Below, one piece after another: positions 1 to 9,043 of a stretch of 64,000 nt of DNA. Source of the stretch: Marinobacter litoralis (GTDB lineage Bacteria; Pseudomonadota; Gammaproteobacteria; Pseudomonadales; Oleiphilaceae); assembly GCF_016427555.1 (NCBI RefSeq), contig NZ_JAELVS010000007.1, forward strand, positions 1 through 64,000, given 5' to 3'. Position 1 is the stretch's first letter; each line of letters opens with the position of its first letter. The position numbers and the translations under genes are program-made. A model generated the notes under the pieces. The model ran no database searches. It worked only from the letters and a program-made list of their open reading frames with translations, and was not told the origin of the DNA.

Positions 1-1
1 G

Positions 2-712
2 ACCACCCTGAAGACGAAAACCCACAAGGGCGAAGGCAGCAACGAACTGCGGTTTGAAGACGAAGCCGGTGAAGAGCAGATTTACGTTCATGCCCAGAAA
101 GACCTGGACCTGCTCACAGAACACAACCGCACCGAAGTCATCAAAAACGATCGCCACGAGACGGTGGAAAACAACCAATTCAGCCACATCAAAGCGGCGG
201 ACCATTGCACCACCGACGGTGAAAACCGCCTGTCCGTTGGCGCAGACTGCAGCCAGACCGTGGGGGGCACCTACCATCAGAAAACCGCGCGCACCATGGC
301 CTCGGAAGCCGGCACCGAAGTGCATCACAAGGCCGGGGCCAAAGTGGTGTTGGATGCGGGTGCTGAACTGACCATTTCCGGGGGTGGGAGCTTTATCAAA
401 CTTGACCCCAGCGGTGCGACGCTGAGCGGGCCGGGAATCAAGATTAATTCGGGTGGGGCGCCGGGGAGTGGGAGCGGACAAAGCACCGTTGCTCCTGAAC
501 TGCCACAGGTGCTTGAAAATAACGGAGCAGCAATGCCGCAGCCACCCACATTGGATAATGTGGCGCAGCGTAGATCAGCCGGTCCTGATCAGATGGATGT
601 TGAGCAGTTACCGGGCTCTGATCGAAAACTGATTGTCGATGTCATTGGAGGGAATCTCGAGCAGGATTCCGTTGAGGCTGTTAAAGGAACTGAAGGAAAG
701 GACAACGCATGA
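2..712 (+). CDS. vgrG: VgrG spike protein of type VI secretion, C-terminal part only
   Basis: The reading frame is open from the window edge, so the N-terminal gp27/gp5-like part is missing. What is visible is the typical distal part of VgrG: a NELRFEDEAGEEQ block followed by HAQKDLDLL and VIKNDRHETVENN, then the Gly/Val-rich beta-helix needle region (VGADCSQTVGG, LDAGAELTISGGG, FIKLDPSGATLSG) and a low-complexity Pro/Gln/Asp tail of about 80 residues. VgrG trimers form the puncturing tip of the secretion tube and carry effectors. The stop codon overlaps the next start (ATGA), so this VgrG and the downstream effector are translationally coupled and probably act as a cargo pair. The identification is by motif recognition and is strong despite truncation. 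Confidence 0.9.
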   Translation, partial: TTLKTKTHKGEGSNELRFEDEAGEEQIYVHAQKDLDLLTEHNRTEVIKNDRHETVENNQFSHIKAADHCTTDGENRLSVGADCSQTVGGTYHQKTARTMASEAGTEVHHKAGAKVVLDAGAELTISGGGSFIKLDPSGATLSGPGIKINSGGAPGSGSGQSTVAPELPQVLENNGAAMPQPPTLDNVAQRRSAGPDQMDVEQLPGSDRKLIVDVIGGNLEQDSVEAVKGTEGKDNA

Positions 713-3700
713 CCGACACAGTGGATTTTATAGATGAATCACGGGATCGCTCGGTTGTCAGAAAGGCCGAATACGATGACGCAGACCCAAAGGATTTGGT
801 GCTGACGGTACCCAAGCGAGATGGCGGCAAGATTACTATTCCTCTTCTTGAAAATGCTCGGTCCAATATTGAGCGTGAGGACTACCAGGAGAATACCCTG
901 CTTAGGGTAAAGCCTTTGGCCGAGATCGCTGATAACCTGCCTGTGAAATCTGGCGGGTTAACGATTAATCAAGGTAAAGGCGTAGCGCTGTTGCGGCCGG
1001 GGTATTTGTATATTTTCCGGAAAGATCGGCTTTGGCGGGAGTTGGAGATCGATGAAAGCTCTCGGTTCAGTGACATTGACCTTACGGCAATTCGTGCGGA
1101 TGTGACGGATCCCGATTCCAGATTGCGGATGATTAGACCATCCAGCGGCGATTGGCTAGAGGATGTGCTAATGCCGGTATTTCTCCAGGGACAAGCAGTC
1201 ATGTCTGAATTTCACATGGCTTATAGCGAAGTGCAGTGGGACTGGTCCTATATTGAGCATCTTGAACAAAACGAGACGGCTCGCATAGCCAGAACCACAT
1301 ATGCAGGTTCTGCATGGGCAGCGTCAAGTATCGAAGGCTTAAGTTTTAGTGGCGGTTTTCCGGCCTCGCGCATTGAAGATGTGGCAGAGCTTCGCACACG
1401 AGATCTGGGTGTCGAACTGATGCTCGAAAATCCCAGTGATTTTGGAATAGGGTTCGAAGGACCGGCTGAGGGTGAATTGTGCGCTAAGCTTGGCCGATTA
1501 CTCGAAGCTCCTTTCGATATGAGGTGTGAATCGGGCGAGGATCAATTATCAGAAATCAGACAGAAGCAAGGTGTGGCATGTTTGGCGATTTCTGATCCTT
1601 TGTTCACGCTTCGGCATTCGATGTCGCAGCTGCACCTGGCTTTGCATTATCTGGATGCCGTGGATGTGTCTATCCAGAGCAATCCGATGGTGCACTCCGC
1701 GATGCTCATCCGCCAGGCTGTATTTGATCCTGTACCCCGGGGACAAAATCCATTGGCAAGATATGCCTCAGCAGTTGACCGCTCCAAGCTCGATCAGGTG
1801 CTCAAGGCCGAAGAAAAGCATCATGCTATCAACGTTATTGATCGGCACTTAGCCAAGATGAGAACAATGCTGAGTAGCGCCAATCTTGACGTGATTCTCG
1901 AGGACTATCGGACGTGTAGTGACGTGGCGATCTGTGAAGGTTACTTGTTGGTTGCGGATACACTTAATCTGCTTCAGCAGATCCCTGGTGTGCTTCAGGC
2001 TCAGGGCGTAACTCGTGGGGAGTGGATTCCGCCAGAGCTCCGTCGTTGGTTTTTCGAACGTTCGTTTTTGAGTAAGTGGGCACCGGAAGCAACAGAAGTC
2101 GGGGGACAACGCTTTTTCGAGAGTTTAGAGAGGCGGGTTCAAGATATCGCTGAGATTGACGAAGAGCTGTTGAAGCGACTCAATCTTCAGTCTCTGGTTT
2201 ATCTGGAAAAGCAGTTGAATGAGCAAAATGGTGGGCTTGAGTCAGGGATCAAAGGTGTTGCTAATGCGGGCAAAGTGAGTGGAATGATCGCTGGTTCGCT
2301 TAATGAGTGGAGTTCTGCAGTGCTTACTGTGGGTAAGCGGCTGATAGAAGAAGACCTTATTAAGCGGGTTGAACTCCAGCGTATCATGCAGGGAGCACTC
2401 TCTAATTTTGCTTTGGTGGATCCTGGCCTTAAACGCATCGATATAATGAATAGGGCAGGGGAAAAGATTTCCGGGGCGATCATAGGTGTGTCCGGAAATG
2501 GAGTGGTGCGGGGGCTGACTGATTTTGATCGAACGGAGGGTGTTCTCACCCGGTCAAAAGATTATCTGTACGCAGATTTGCTGGACGATTCCAGTCGAGT
2601 AATGGCCTCTACCAGCCCCGCACGCATGCACGGAACGATTGAGCAGGCGATCCGTAAGGTTGCCGGTTCGACTTCAGTGTTCGTTGCACCGGATGATCAT
2701 CCGGAAGTACGCAAGTTGAGCTTGGTTAGAGTGAATCTGGCTAAGCGTGTTAATGAGGTGGTTGATGGGCCTGCGTTGTCTCGGGGACTGGTGGCGTTGG
2801 CGCTTTTTAATGTGTTTCTGGAGTTTCACGCGGTTTCGAAGGCGGCAGTATCTCAAGATGGAAATGTGTCTTTTGCAGCGGCAAAGCTGATTATGGGCGC
2901 AGGAAGCGACCTTCTGGCAGCCTCATTAAAATACAGTGAACTTATGGGGCTCAGTGCGGCGGCCCACGACCAGGCAACACGGATGTATCGGATAGCTACC
3001 CGGCCGCTATTCGATATGAAAAACTGGGTTTTTGTAGGAAATCGATTGAAAGCCTTCGGAGCACCTACCTTAGTGCGAGTGGTTGGCTTAGCAACATTCG
3101 CTGCGGGTGCGATCGGTGCCGGTTTGAGTTTTTGGGAGATGCGTATTAGCTTGACCAACAAAGACTTTGACGCTGCGGCCGGCCATGCTATCGCGATGAC
3201 AGGCAGCTTAATAGTGTTGGCGTCGCCGCTTATGCATGCTCTGTTGGCGATTCCGGGCTGGGGTTGGGCGATCTTTGGTTTGACAATGGCTGTTGGAGGT
3301 GGCCTTTATGCAGCGTCAGCTACGGACGACGCGTTCGAGCAACTTCTAAAACGTGGGCCTTGGGGGATTCACCCCGATAATTCGCTACCAGGTCGGGATG
3401 ATAAAGCTTACTACAGCCAACTTCTTTCCCTTTTATCTCCGGTTCAGGTGACTGCGCAGCGATACGAAGAAATTGAGCCGGATCCCGGGTTAAGCCATCC
3501 TGATTATCGGCCTAAGCCAGACGATTACGTAATAACCTTGCAGCTGCCACTAATCAGTCGTATCAGGTTGCATCAAGAATCTGAGGCTGGATACCCTTCC
3601 AGTCCATTCAGGCTCGTAGTCCAAGAGGTTGCCTATCTCTCCTCAACCACTAACCTCCCTGCAGCGGGGCTAACGGAATCCAATACGGTTACCAATATGC

Positions 3701-4029
3701 TTAAAACGACCCCGCTCACTAAGGTGACTGCCCGCCAGTCTTTGCCTCGGCAGTCAGCAGTGCGTTTTTTAGTCAGACGTGAAATTCAGGATAGTGAATA
3801 CCAAGGTTTTCATTATCAGGAATCTATCGAAACCCGACTAAGGGTAGGGCTGCAGGTAACTTTGGGCACAGAGTTGGGCCCTTTGGTTTTTCCAGCGCCC
3901 GTGTTCGAAGACTATGAAGCGTTCGACTTGGCACGACACGGCCAGCCACCGCCGAAGGAGCGCACGTTCATGAATCCCTATGGGCAGCCCAAATCTCCAT
4001 ATTGGTACTTTACTGAGGTCAGTGTATGA
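709..4029 (+). CDS. Large MIX-motif type VI secretion effector (VasX/BTH_I2691-like), candidate membrane toxin
   Basis: The product is 1106 residues with no signal peptide. Residues 96-103 (RPGYLYIF) fit the MIX effector marker hRxGhhYhhh, with the usual hydrophobic run and a following aromatic-rich stretch. The middle is alpha-helical and unrecognised. Hydrophobic segments lie at about 690-710, 787-812 and 827-870, followed by a FEQLLKRGPWG block that resembles the region after the transmembrane part of VasX/BTH_I2691-type effectors. The C-terminal 200 residues look like a beta-rich domain. It starts inside the vgrG stop codon and its own stop overlaps the next gene, as in vgrG-effector-partner cassettes. 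Seen: motif, hydrophobic segments and coupling. Inferred: delivery by the adjacent VgrG and pore-forming or membrane-perturbing activity. No enzymatic motif was recognised. Confidence 0.75.
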   Translation: MTDTVDFIDESRDRSVVRKAEYDDADPKDLVLTVPKRDGGKITIPLLENARSNIEREDYQENTLLRVKPLAEIADNLPVKSGGLTINQGKGVALLRPGYLYIFRKDRLWRELEIDESSRFSDIDLTAIRADVTDPDSRLRMIRPSSGDWLEDVLMPVFLQGQAVMSEFHMAYSEVQWDWSYIEHLEQNETARIARTTYAGSAWAASSIEGLSFSGGFPASRIEDVAELRTRDLGVELMLENPSDFGIGFEGPAEGELCAKLGRLLEAPFDMRCESGEDQLSEIRQKQGVACLAISDPLFTLRHSMSQLHLALHYLDAVDVSIQSNPMVHSAMLIRQAVFDPVPRGQNPLARYASAVDRSKLDQVLKAEEKHHAINVIDRHLAKMRTMLSSANLDVILEDYRTCSDVAICEGYLLVADTLNLLQQIPGVLQAQGVTRGEWIPPELRRWFFERSFLSKWAPEATEVGGQRFFESLERRVQDIAEIDEELLKRLNLQSLVYLEKQLNEQNGGLESGIKGVANAGKVSGMIAGSLNEWSSAVLTVGKRLIEEDLIKRVELQRIMQGALSNFALVDPGLKRIDIMNRAGEKISGAIIGVSGNGVVRGLTDFDRTEGVLTRSKDYLYADLLDDSSRVMASTSPARMHGTIEQAIRKVAGSTSVFVAPDDHPEVRKLSLVRVNLAKRVNEVVDGPALSRGLVALALFNVFLEFHAVSKAAVSQDGNVSFAAAKLIMGAGSDLLAASLKYSELMGLSAAAHDQATRMYRIATRPLFDMKNWVFVGNRLKAFGAPTLVRVVGLATFAAGAIGAGLSFWEMRISLTNKDFDAAAGHAIAMTGSLIVLASPLMHALLAIPGWGWAIFGLTMAVGGGLYAASATDDAFEQLLKRGPWGIHPDNSLPGRDDKAYYSQLLSLLSPVQVTAQRYEEIEPDPGLSHPDYRPKPDDYVITLQLPLISRIRLHQESEAGYPSSPFRLVVQEVAYLSSTTNLPAAGLTESNTVTNMLKTTPLTKVTARQSLPRQSAVRFLVRREIQDSEYQGFHYQESIETRLRVGLQVTLGTELGPLVFPAPVFEDYEAFDLARHGQPPPKERTFMNPYGQPKSPYWYFTEVSV

Positions 4030-5099
4030 ATTCGATGTCCGACGTTGTCGATGGGGCGTTTCGGTCGTCTGAGATTCGCCCTCTTCCGAAATCCTCAAAG
4101 GAGCGTGCTCGCCTTGGCGAGGAGCTACAGCCCGTCGGCAGCTATGCAGGCGTTATCCCTCATAACAGCACGATCGAGGATGTTGAAGTACTCCAAGACC
4201 ACGAAAAGACAGATCCAGAGTTCAGTTCCAAAGATTGGTGGTGGGACCACGAGCGGATTCGGTTCCTGAATGGGAAACTGGGCCTGAAATTCTTACTGTT
4301 AGTCCTGCCGATTGCTTGGGTGATGTTCCTTTGGCTTAGTGGGCTGGGGGCGGTCACTTGGGGGATGGCAGAAATTCTTGAGCAGCGTGGCTTGAGTGAT
4401 GTAACTATTTGGTTCGTCATTATCAGTGGCTTTCTACTAGGGTTAGGCTGGCTTGGTTTTGCAATTTGGGTTACCCCAGTCACCACCAACTGGCTCATGA
4501 GCACCGGTATGGGGTTCATTCTCAAACCCTTTGAGAAGAGCATTAACAAGAAACTGGATGACACCCTGGAAGATGGCTGCAGTGAGTTTAACCGCGTAAC
4601 CGGGCAGGTTCGGATGGCTTTGGGTCGCAAGCGTTTCTTCGAAGCGCCGTTTGTAGAATTCGATGCTTATGTGGATCGGGTGATTCAGCAGAGCGGTGTG
4701 TTCTACCGTCTCATTTTCGTGCACCGATATACCCAAAAATCGTTCCACAAAACGGCTTTCAGCACTATTGAATCCAGTAAATCAGAAGTTCTGGCGCTTT
4801 GGGATGTGCTCCAGACCTACATGGACGTTACGCAGCCTCTGCCCGACATACCAAGGCTCGAGCCGTTCCGGCACTTGGATCCAGTCACCGCGGAGCATGA
4901 CGAACGCACCGGCCGCAACCCTCGCTTCTGGCGCGATCTGGATTTAGAAGCCTGGAAGCAAGGGGAGGGCGCAGAGTGGCTGAAGCGGCAGGTGGAATAC
5001 CCTTGGGGTAAGCGCAAGTGCAAACTCACGCCGCAGCTTGGCAAGATCTCAATGGATGAATACCGCAAGCTGCGCCCTGAAACAGCATGGCCGATTTAA
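4026..5099 (+). CDS. Two-helix membrane protein of the vgrG-effector cassette, possible DUF6708-like partner or immunity protein
   Basis: This 357-residue protein overlaps the effector stop by 4 bases (ATGA). It has a polar N-terminal region of about 80 residues, two transmembrane helices (about 87-108 and 126-149) and a cytosolic C-terminal region rich in Trp, Arg and Asp. The RHLDPVTAEHDERTGR motif followed by RFWRDLDLEAW resembles proteins encoded next to VgrG effectors (DUF6708-like, from memory and not certain). Immunity proteins against membrane-acting effectors are often integral membrane proteins, so immunity is a reasonable guess from position and topology. An accessory or second-effector role is the alternative. 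The stop codon lies inside an inverted repeat that probably ends the transcript. Confidence 0.6.
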   Translation: MNSMSDVVDGAFRSSEIRPLPKSSKERARLGEELQPVGSYAGVIPHNSTIEDVEVLQDHEKTDPEFSSKDWWWDHERIRFLNGKLGLKFLLLVLPIAWVMFLWLSGLGAVTWGMAEILEQRGLSDVTIWFVIISGFLLGLGWLGFAIWVTPVTTNWLMSTGMGFILKPFEKSINKKLDDTLEDGCSEFNRVTGQVRMALGRKRFFEAPFVEFDAYVDRVIQQSGVFYRLIFVHRYTQKSFHKTAFSTIESSKSEVLALWDVLQTYMDVTQPLPDIPRLEPFRHLDPVTAEHDERTGRNPRFWRDLDLEAWKQGEGAEWLKRQVEYPWGKRKCKLTPQLGKISMDEYRKLRPETAWPI

Positions 5100-5109
5100 T
5101 ATCGGCCAT
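5087..5109. terminator. Hairpin between convergent genes, probable bidirectional terminator
   Basis: Perfect 9-base arms ATGGCCGAT and ATCGGCCAT flank a 5-base loop that contains the stop codon of the upstream gene. It sits between convergent genes. There is no clear T-run on either side, so termination is inferred. Confidence 0.45.
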
Positions 5110-5113
5110 TCCC

Positions 5114-5554
5114 TCACCAACTCCCCACATTCTCCATACTTGCCCAAGGCTCCCGAACCGGCAGAGCCTCGCCTTTCTGCAATAACTCGATAGAAATCCC
5201 GTCTGGCGTGCGAATAAACGCCATATAACCGTCTCTCGGCGGGCGGTTAATGGTAATGCCGTTCGCTTGAAGCTTATCGCACAGCGCATAAATGTCGTCT
5301 ACCCGAAACGCGAGGTGGCCGAAGTTGCGGCCGCCGGTGTATTCCTCAGGATCCCAATTGTAGGTCAGTTCTATGGTGGGCGCCTTATCTTGCCGGGCGC
5401 GCTCTTCGTCTTCAGGGGCGGCCAGAAACACCAGAGTAAAGCGGCCTTTTTCGCTGTCTTTTCGGCTGATTTCCACCATTCCAAGCAGGTCGCAGAAGAA
5501 GTGCAGAGTTTCATCCAGGTTGCTGACCCGAATCATGGTGTGCAGATATTTCAT
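5114..5554 (-). CDS. gloA: Lactoylglutathione lyase (glyoxalase I)
   Basis: The 146-residue protein belongs to the VOC fold glyoxalase I family, which isomerises the methylglyoxal-glutathione hemithioacetal to S-lactoylglutathione in the cytosol. All four metal ligands of the E. coli type are in place: His5 (MKYLH), Glu62 (IELTYNW), His80 (NFGHLAF) and Glu123 (ISIEL). The E. coli-like alignment is otherwise good, with a slightly longer insert around residues 46-58. The start is supported by an AGGAGATCATC ribosome site just upstream. It is a single-gene unit convergent with the secretion cassette. Length and ligands make the call secure. Confidence 0.93.
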   Translation of the reverse strand: MKYLHTMIRVSNLDETLHFFCDLLGMVEISRKDSEKGRFTLVFLAAPEDEERARQDKAPTIELTYNWDPEEYTGGRNFGHLAFRVDDIYALCDKLQANGITINRPPRDGYMAFIRTPDGISIELLQKGEALPVREPWASMENVGSW

Positions 5555-5579
5555 GATGATCTCCTGTGTTGGTATTGTA

Positions 5580-6488
5580 TCAGGCGTGGTTTTGGGGCCA
5601 GTTGCGGGGCACCACGAAGCAACGGTCGGCTTCTACCCAGCAGGATAGCTCGGCGTGCCATACCATTTCAGCAAACAATGCCGGAATCCCCTCTGCCTGA
5701 ACCCATTGGATGGTGTCCCGGGCGGCATCGGCGTGTGGCCTGCTTGTTTGGTGCCAAGGGCCAATCCAGTGAGGCTTGTTGAGACGCACCCAGCGGCTAG
5801 TGTCTTCCGCGCCGACGTTATCGGCATAGCGCCATTTCCCGGTTAAGTGGTTGCCGGGAGTAGTACTCGGAAGTTTAGCGTCACCGCCGTTCGGGTAGAA
5901 CAGATACCCGGGCATGAATATCCGTGGTTTGACGGGTTCGTGAATGCCGAGTTCCGCTAGCACCTTTCGGGTTTCAGGCCGCTGTGTCATTTGGCTTTGA
6001 TGAGACAGCATGTGGTTCGTTTTCAAATCCAGCCGGTCACGCGCATTGGGCCCGTACCACAAGGTGGGCCCATTGGCTGACGGTACGCCCAGATAGTATT
6101 TGATGGCGATTTCATGGTGCTCAAGCTCGCCGGAAACCGGGTTTCGTAGCAGGAAATCCAATTCGCCCAAGGTCTGTTTATCGGTTCGTATCTGCTGGTT
6201 TTTCAGGACAAGGTCCCAGCCCATGAGCTCACTCAGCATGACTTCGTAAAGCCGCTCGAAGTAGTGGCCAAGCCGATTCTCTGAAGGAGCCCTTAATCGA
6301 GCCGGTGCAGCGTCTGGATTGTTATCCCAATGATTCAAGGTGTTCAGGTAGTCCGCAGCAAGGAACTCCGAGGGATGAAAATTGATTGCTGATGCCACCA
6401 ACTGGGGGGCCTCACATAACCAGGCCAAATGGCGTATGGCGGGTGTTTTTATCCGGTGTAGTGAGAAGGGCGCTGAGGTTGTATCCAT
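5580..6488 (-). CDS. DUF1853 family protein
   Basis: This is a conserved hypothetical protein of about 302 residues. It shows the DUF1853 hallmarks as I remember them: [45 protein letters not shown] and [13 protein letters not shown]. The arrangement of Glu-Leu-Asp-Phe and Glu-Ile-Ala-Ile-Lys is reminiscent of a PD-(D/E)xK nuclease-like core (ExD...ExK), which is an inference only. The start is placed at 6488. The frame stays open to an upstream start at 6605, but the extra 39 residues are basic and unlike the family, and they would occupy the promoter region of the divergent gene. No signal peptide or membrane segment is visible. Confidence 0.75.
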   Translation of the reverse strand: MDTTSAPFSLHRIKTPAIRHLAWLCEAPQLVASAINFHPSEFLAADYLNTLNHWDNNPDAAPARLRAPSENRLGHYFERLYEVMLSELMGWDLVLKNQQIRTDKQTLGELDFLLRNPVSGELEHHEIAIKYYLGVPSANGPTLWYGPNARDRLDLKTNHMLSHQSQMTQRPETRKVLAELGIHEPVKPRIFMPGYLFYPNGGDAKLPSTTPGNHLTGKWRYADNVGAEDTSRWVRLNKPHWIGPWHQTSRPHADAARDTIQWVQAEGIPALFAEMVWHAELSCWVEADRCFVVPRNWPQNHA

Positions 6489-6667
6489 TTGCTCAGCATA
6501 CCTGAATTGGAAGGTGGTTGAGAGCCTGAAGCGCGGCCATCTCAAAGCGTTAGCTTTCAGAAGTTTAATCCAACTCAGTGGGCGGCGTGTGATGTTAAGC
6601 GCCAAAGTGAAGCGAGTGCTTTGCTAGAGTTTTGGCTTGAATTATTCCCCCGATGGAGAACGCCGCA

Positions 6668-8077
6668 ATGGAAGATTGGCAAGGATGCCTGGAGCCCCAA
6701 TGTCAGCAAGCACTGCTTGTCGCTCGCGACAATGTTGGGAAACGGGGCGGTTCGGTCATTACCGCGGAAGATTTTCTGCTGGCAATGCTGGATGTGATTG
6801 ATGCTGTTGCTCCCTTCCTCAAACGCCAAGGCGTGGATTTTGATGAGTTGGTTCGCACCATTCAGGGTGAGCAGCCCATCGTGGCGGAAGTCCACGGCGA
6901 TGGCGATTTGTCGTCGCAGCTCATCTATTGGATCTCGGCGACTCGGGAGGTTATCGAAAGCCCCTGGTTGAACTGGTCGCAGCTGTTACGTGGGCTGGTG
7001 ACTTGTGCCGAGCGCTTGCAGGATAAAGCGTACGTTGCGGTACTGGAATTGGTGGGTGTCTGGCCGGGCGAAGACATTACATCCTCTGCTCAGCAAGATG
7101 CGAACGCATCGGCCTATACCCCTTTAACGCTTGTGGAACCGGGCTGGCTGGCATTCGTTGAAGATGTCGCGGTTAATCTCGCCGCTAATAAAAACGGGTT
7201 AATTTGGGTTCAGGGGGAGCGTGGTAGTGGTAAAACCGCGTGGCTGCAGTCGCTTGTAGATACGCCCGGCCTCTTCTGGGTGCAGGTCGATTTGCGGCGG
7301 CAGGCCGAAGTGATGGCGCTGGAGCAACCGGTGGTGCCTTCCCAAAACGAGGATGTAGTCGGTTGGCCGGTCTTAGTGCTGGATAACGTATCGCCGCTGG
7401 AACTGCTGGAGTTGATGGCGCAGCCGAACGGTGTGGCGCGTGAGATCGTCTCTGGCTGGTGCGGGCCGATTTTGCTGCTCGCGCCCTGCGAGGGAAGCAA
7501 CGCCAGCGAAGAGCAACGGCTAAATCATTTACTGGGCAGAAGGCTTGAGCGTTTGTCGTTGCCCCCGATCAGTACGGCGCAACGGCGTGCAATCATCACC
7601 GCACATCAGCCCTTGATTGAGAAACGTTTTAACATCGAAATTGCGCTTTCGGCGCTGGAATACGCAGCTACCCGCCAAAGCCGCTGCGTTGCTTCGCCGG
7701 GAGGAATGCTGGAGTGGGTGCAAAGAGCGGCGGCCTGCCTTCAACTGTTTGCTGATCGAGGCCCTCTGGAATCAGTGGCACTTGCAGGCAGGCAGGAAGT
7801 TGCGCACAGGCAGGGGCTGGTATCGGCGGCGCGGGGTGAGCATATTCGCCATGAAGATCAGGAAATACAGGATCTGGAACTGGCCAGGGCCGCGTCTGAA
7901 GTGCTCTGGCATGAGCGCCAACGGGCCGGTACTTTGCGCCGGTTGACGGTGGATGATCTTCGGCAGGAATTGGAGCGATGGCTTGCAGCCGCGCCAGAGC
8001 CGGTTCACTATGTGCGGCAGTATGAGCAACAGCATGGAGATACCTTGGGTGCAGGATCTGGAAATATACATTCGTGA
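6668..8077 (+). CDS. Half-size Clp-like ATPase: Clp N-domain plus one degenerate AAA module
   Basis: The 469-residue product has a Clp_N-like repeat region (residues about 7-130, including VITAEDFLLAMLD and FLKRQGVDFDELV). A P-loop follows, GERGSGKT at 183-190. The Walker B-like strand is VLVLDN (Asp239-Asn240), with Asn where AAA+ proteins normally have the catalytic Glu. An arginine-rich LLGRRLERL segment and a helical lid resemble ClpB D1, and the protein ends with a charged helical tail. A second AAA ring domain (D2) and any ClpP-binding loop are absent. The start at 6668 was chosen because GGAG lies 9 bases upstream; 6653 is an alternative. It overlaps the next small gene. The function is unknown. 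Proximity to the vgrG cassette (1.5 kb, with two unrelated genes between) suggests but does not prove a ClpV-like or assembly role. Confidence 0.7.
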   Translation: MEDWQGCLEPQCQQALLVARDNVGKRGGSVITAEDFLLAMLDVIDAVAPFLKRQGVDFDELVRTIQGEQPIVAEVHGDGDLSSQLIYWISATREVIESPWLNWSQLLRGLVTCAERLQDKAYVAVLELVGVWPGEDITSSAQQDANASAYTPLTLVEPGWLAFVEDVAVNLAANKNGLIWVQGERGSGKTAWLQSLVDTPGLFWVQVDLRRQAEVMALEQPVVPSQNEDVVGWPVLVLDNVSPLELLELMAQPNGVAREIVSGWCGPILLLAPCEGSNASEEQRLNHLLGRRLERLSLPPISTAQRRAIITAHQPLIEKRFNIEIALSALEYAATRQSRCVASPGGMLEWVQRAAACLQLFADRGPLESVALAGRQEVAHRQGLVSAARGEHIRHEDQEIQDLELARAASEVLWHERQRAGTLRRLTVDDLRQELERWLAAAPEPVHYVRQYEQQHGDTLGAGSGNIHS

Positions 8078-8423
8078 CCTAGAGCCGGGTGCCGTATCCC
8101 GGTGGCTTGAAGGGCAGCTTGATGACGTTCGGCTGGACGATGCCGATGTGACCTCGGTTGCTAAAGGCAGTGCACGTTTCAACGGCAGCACGCTGCGCAT
8201 TACCTTGTATCCGGGCGCGTTCGGGAAACGATTTACGTCGCTGGTTATTGAGGGCGACGAGTTGCCGTGGAACAACGATCTTGAGTGCGCTCGAAGCGCC
8301 TGGAGAATGATGGAAGGGGAGATCCGCTGCAGCTTAGGCGAGTGGCAGGAAGGCGATTCACTGGATGATGAAAAGTGGTGGCGATTAGATCATCGCGGAG
8401 AACAGCAGGTCGTTTGGAATTAA
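8022..8423 (+). CDS. Small acidic protein of unknown function, coupled to the Clp-like ATPase
   Basis: The frame encodes about 133 residues from ATG 8022; ATG 8034 is equally possible. It overlaps the end of the preceding ATPase gene by 56 bases, so the two are probably co-translated. The sequence is acidic, with a WLEGQLDDVRLDDADV segment, a predicted beta-rich middle (FNGSTLRITLYPGAFGKRFTSLVIEG) and Trp-rich ends (DDEKWWRLDHRG). I recognise no family, signal peptide or membrane helix. A strong terminator follows immediately, so this is the last gene of a two-gene unit. An adaptor or substrate-binding subunit for the ATPase is the simplest guess. Confidence 0.6.
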   Translation: MSNSMEIPWVQDLEIYIRDLEPGAVSRWLEGQLDDVRLDDADVTSVAKGSARFNGSTLRITLYPGAFGKRFTSLVIEGDELPWNNDLECARSAWRMMEGEIRCSLGEWQEGDSLDDEKWWRLDHRGEQQVVWN

Positions 8424-8438
8424 CAATGCCCTGAACGT

Positions 8439-8468
8439 AAAAAGGCAGCCAATCAAGGCTGCCTTTTT
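8439..8468. terminator. Rho-independent terminator, bidirectional
   Basis: The structure is AAAAAGGCAGCC, loop AATCAA, GGCTGCCTTTTT: a 12-base perfect stem with A and T tracts on both sides, between convergent genes. Confidence 0.9.
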
Positions 8469-8485
8469 GTTTCCGCAGGGGACAA

Positions 8486-9043
8486 TCAATCGCTCAGGAT
8501 TGATACGTTGTCAGCCTGCAGGCCTTTGTCGGCATCAACCACGTTGAAGCGAACCAGTTGGCCCTGGCGCAGAACGCGGCGGCCACGGCCACGAATGGCG
8601 CGGAAGTGAACGAAGATTTCGTCCCCACTGTCACGCACGATAAAGCCGAAGCCTTTTTTGACGTTGAACCACTTAACGGTACCTTCTTCGTCTCCTTCCG
8701 GAGTGTTGTCGTCAAAGTCGTCTTCGTCGTCGTAATCGTTCTGTGGCTGGCTGGCACGAGCCGGGCGGTTCTGGGTGCGAGCTGGGGCAGCAGGTGCTGC
8801 TTGCTTACCGGCAACCAAAACAGCGATAAAACCCACAATGGCGAAAACAGCAAACGCCATCAAATACGCGGCAATACCACCTTGGCTACCCAGAGCTTCA
8901 ACGCCTTCGCCCATGGCGAGCAGTTTCAGCGGTGCCGGGGTGGCAGACAGTAGCAGGCCCAGAACAAACGGTGCCGGAATTGCGATCAGGATAGCAACAA
9001 GGATCGCTTTGGCTGGATTACGCATTGGTTGGTTATTCTCCAT
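8486..9043 (-). CDS. Membrane-anchored cold-shock domain protein
   Basis: The 185-residue protein has two N-terminal transmembrane helices (about 12-33 and 56-79). A linker of about 40 residues follows, Ala/Pro/Gln-rich and then very acidic (YDDEDDFDDN). A complete CspA-type domain occupies 120-185, with RNP1 KGFGFI and RNP2 EIFVHF. Cold-shock domains bind single-stranded RNA or DNA, so this protein would present a nucleic-acid binding domain at the inner face of the membrane. Most CspA proteins are about 70 residues and soluble, so the membrane anchor is unusual. The ATG at 9043 is preferred over a TTG two codons upstream. It is a single-gene unit ended by the shared terminator at 8439-8468. 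Confidence 0.88.
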   Translation of the reverse strand: MENNQPMRNPAKAILVAILIAIPAPFVLGLLLSATPAPLKLLAMGEGVEALGSQGGIAAYLMAFAVFAIVGFIAVLVAGKQAAPAAPARTQNRPARASQPQNDYDDEDDFDDNTPEGDEEGTVKWFNVKKGFGFIVRDSGDEIFVHFRAIRGRGRRVLRQGQLVRFNVVDADKGLQADNVSILSD

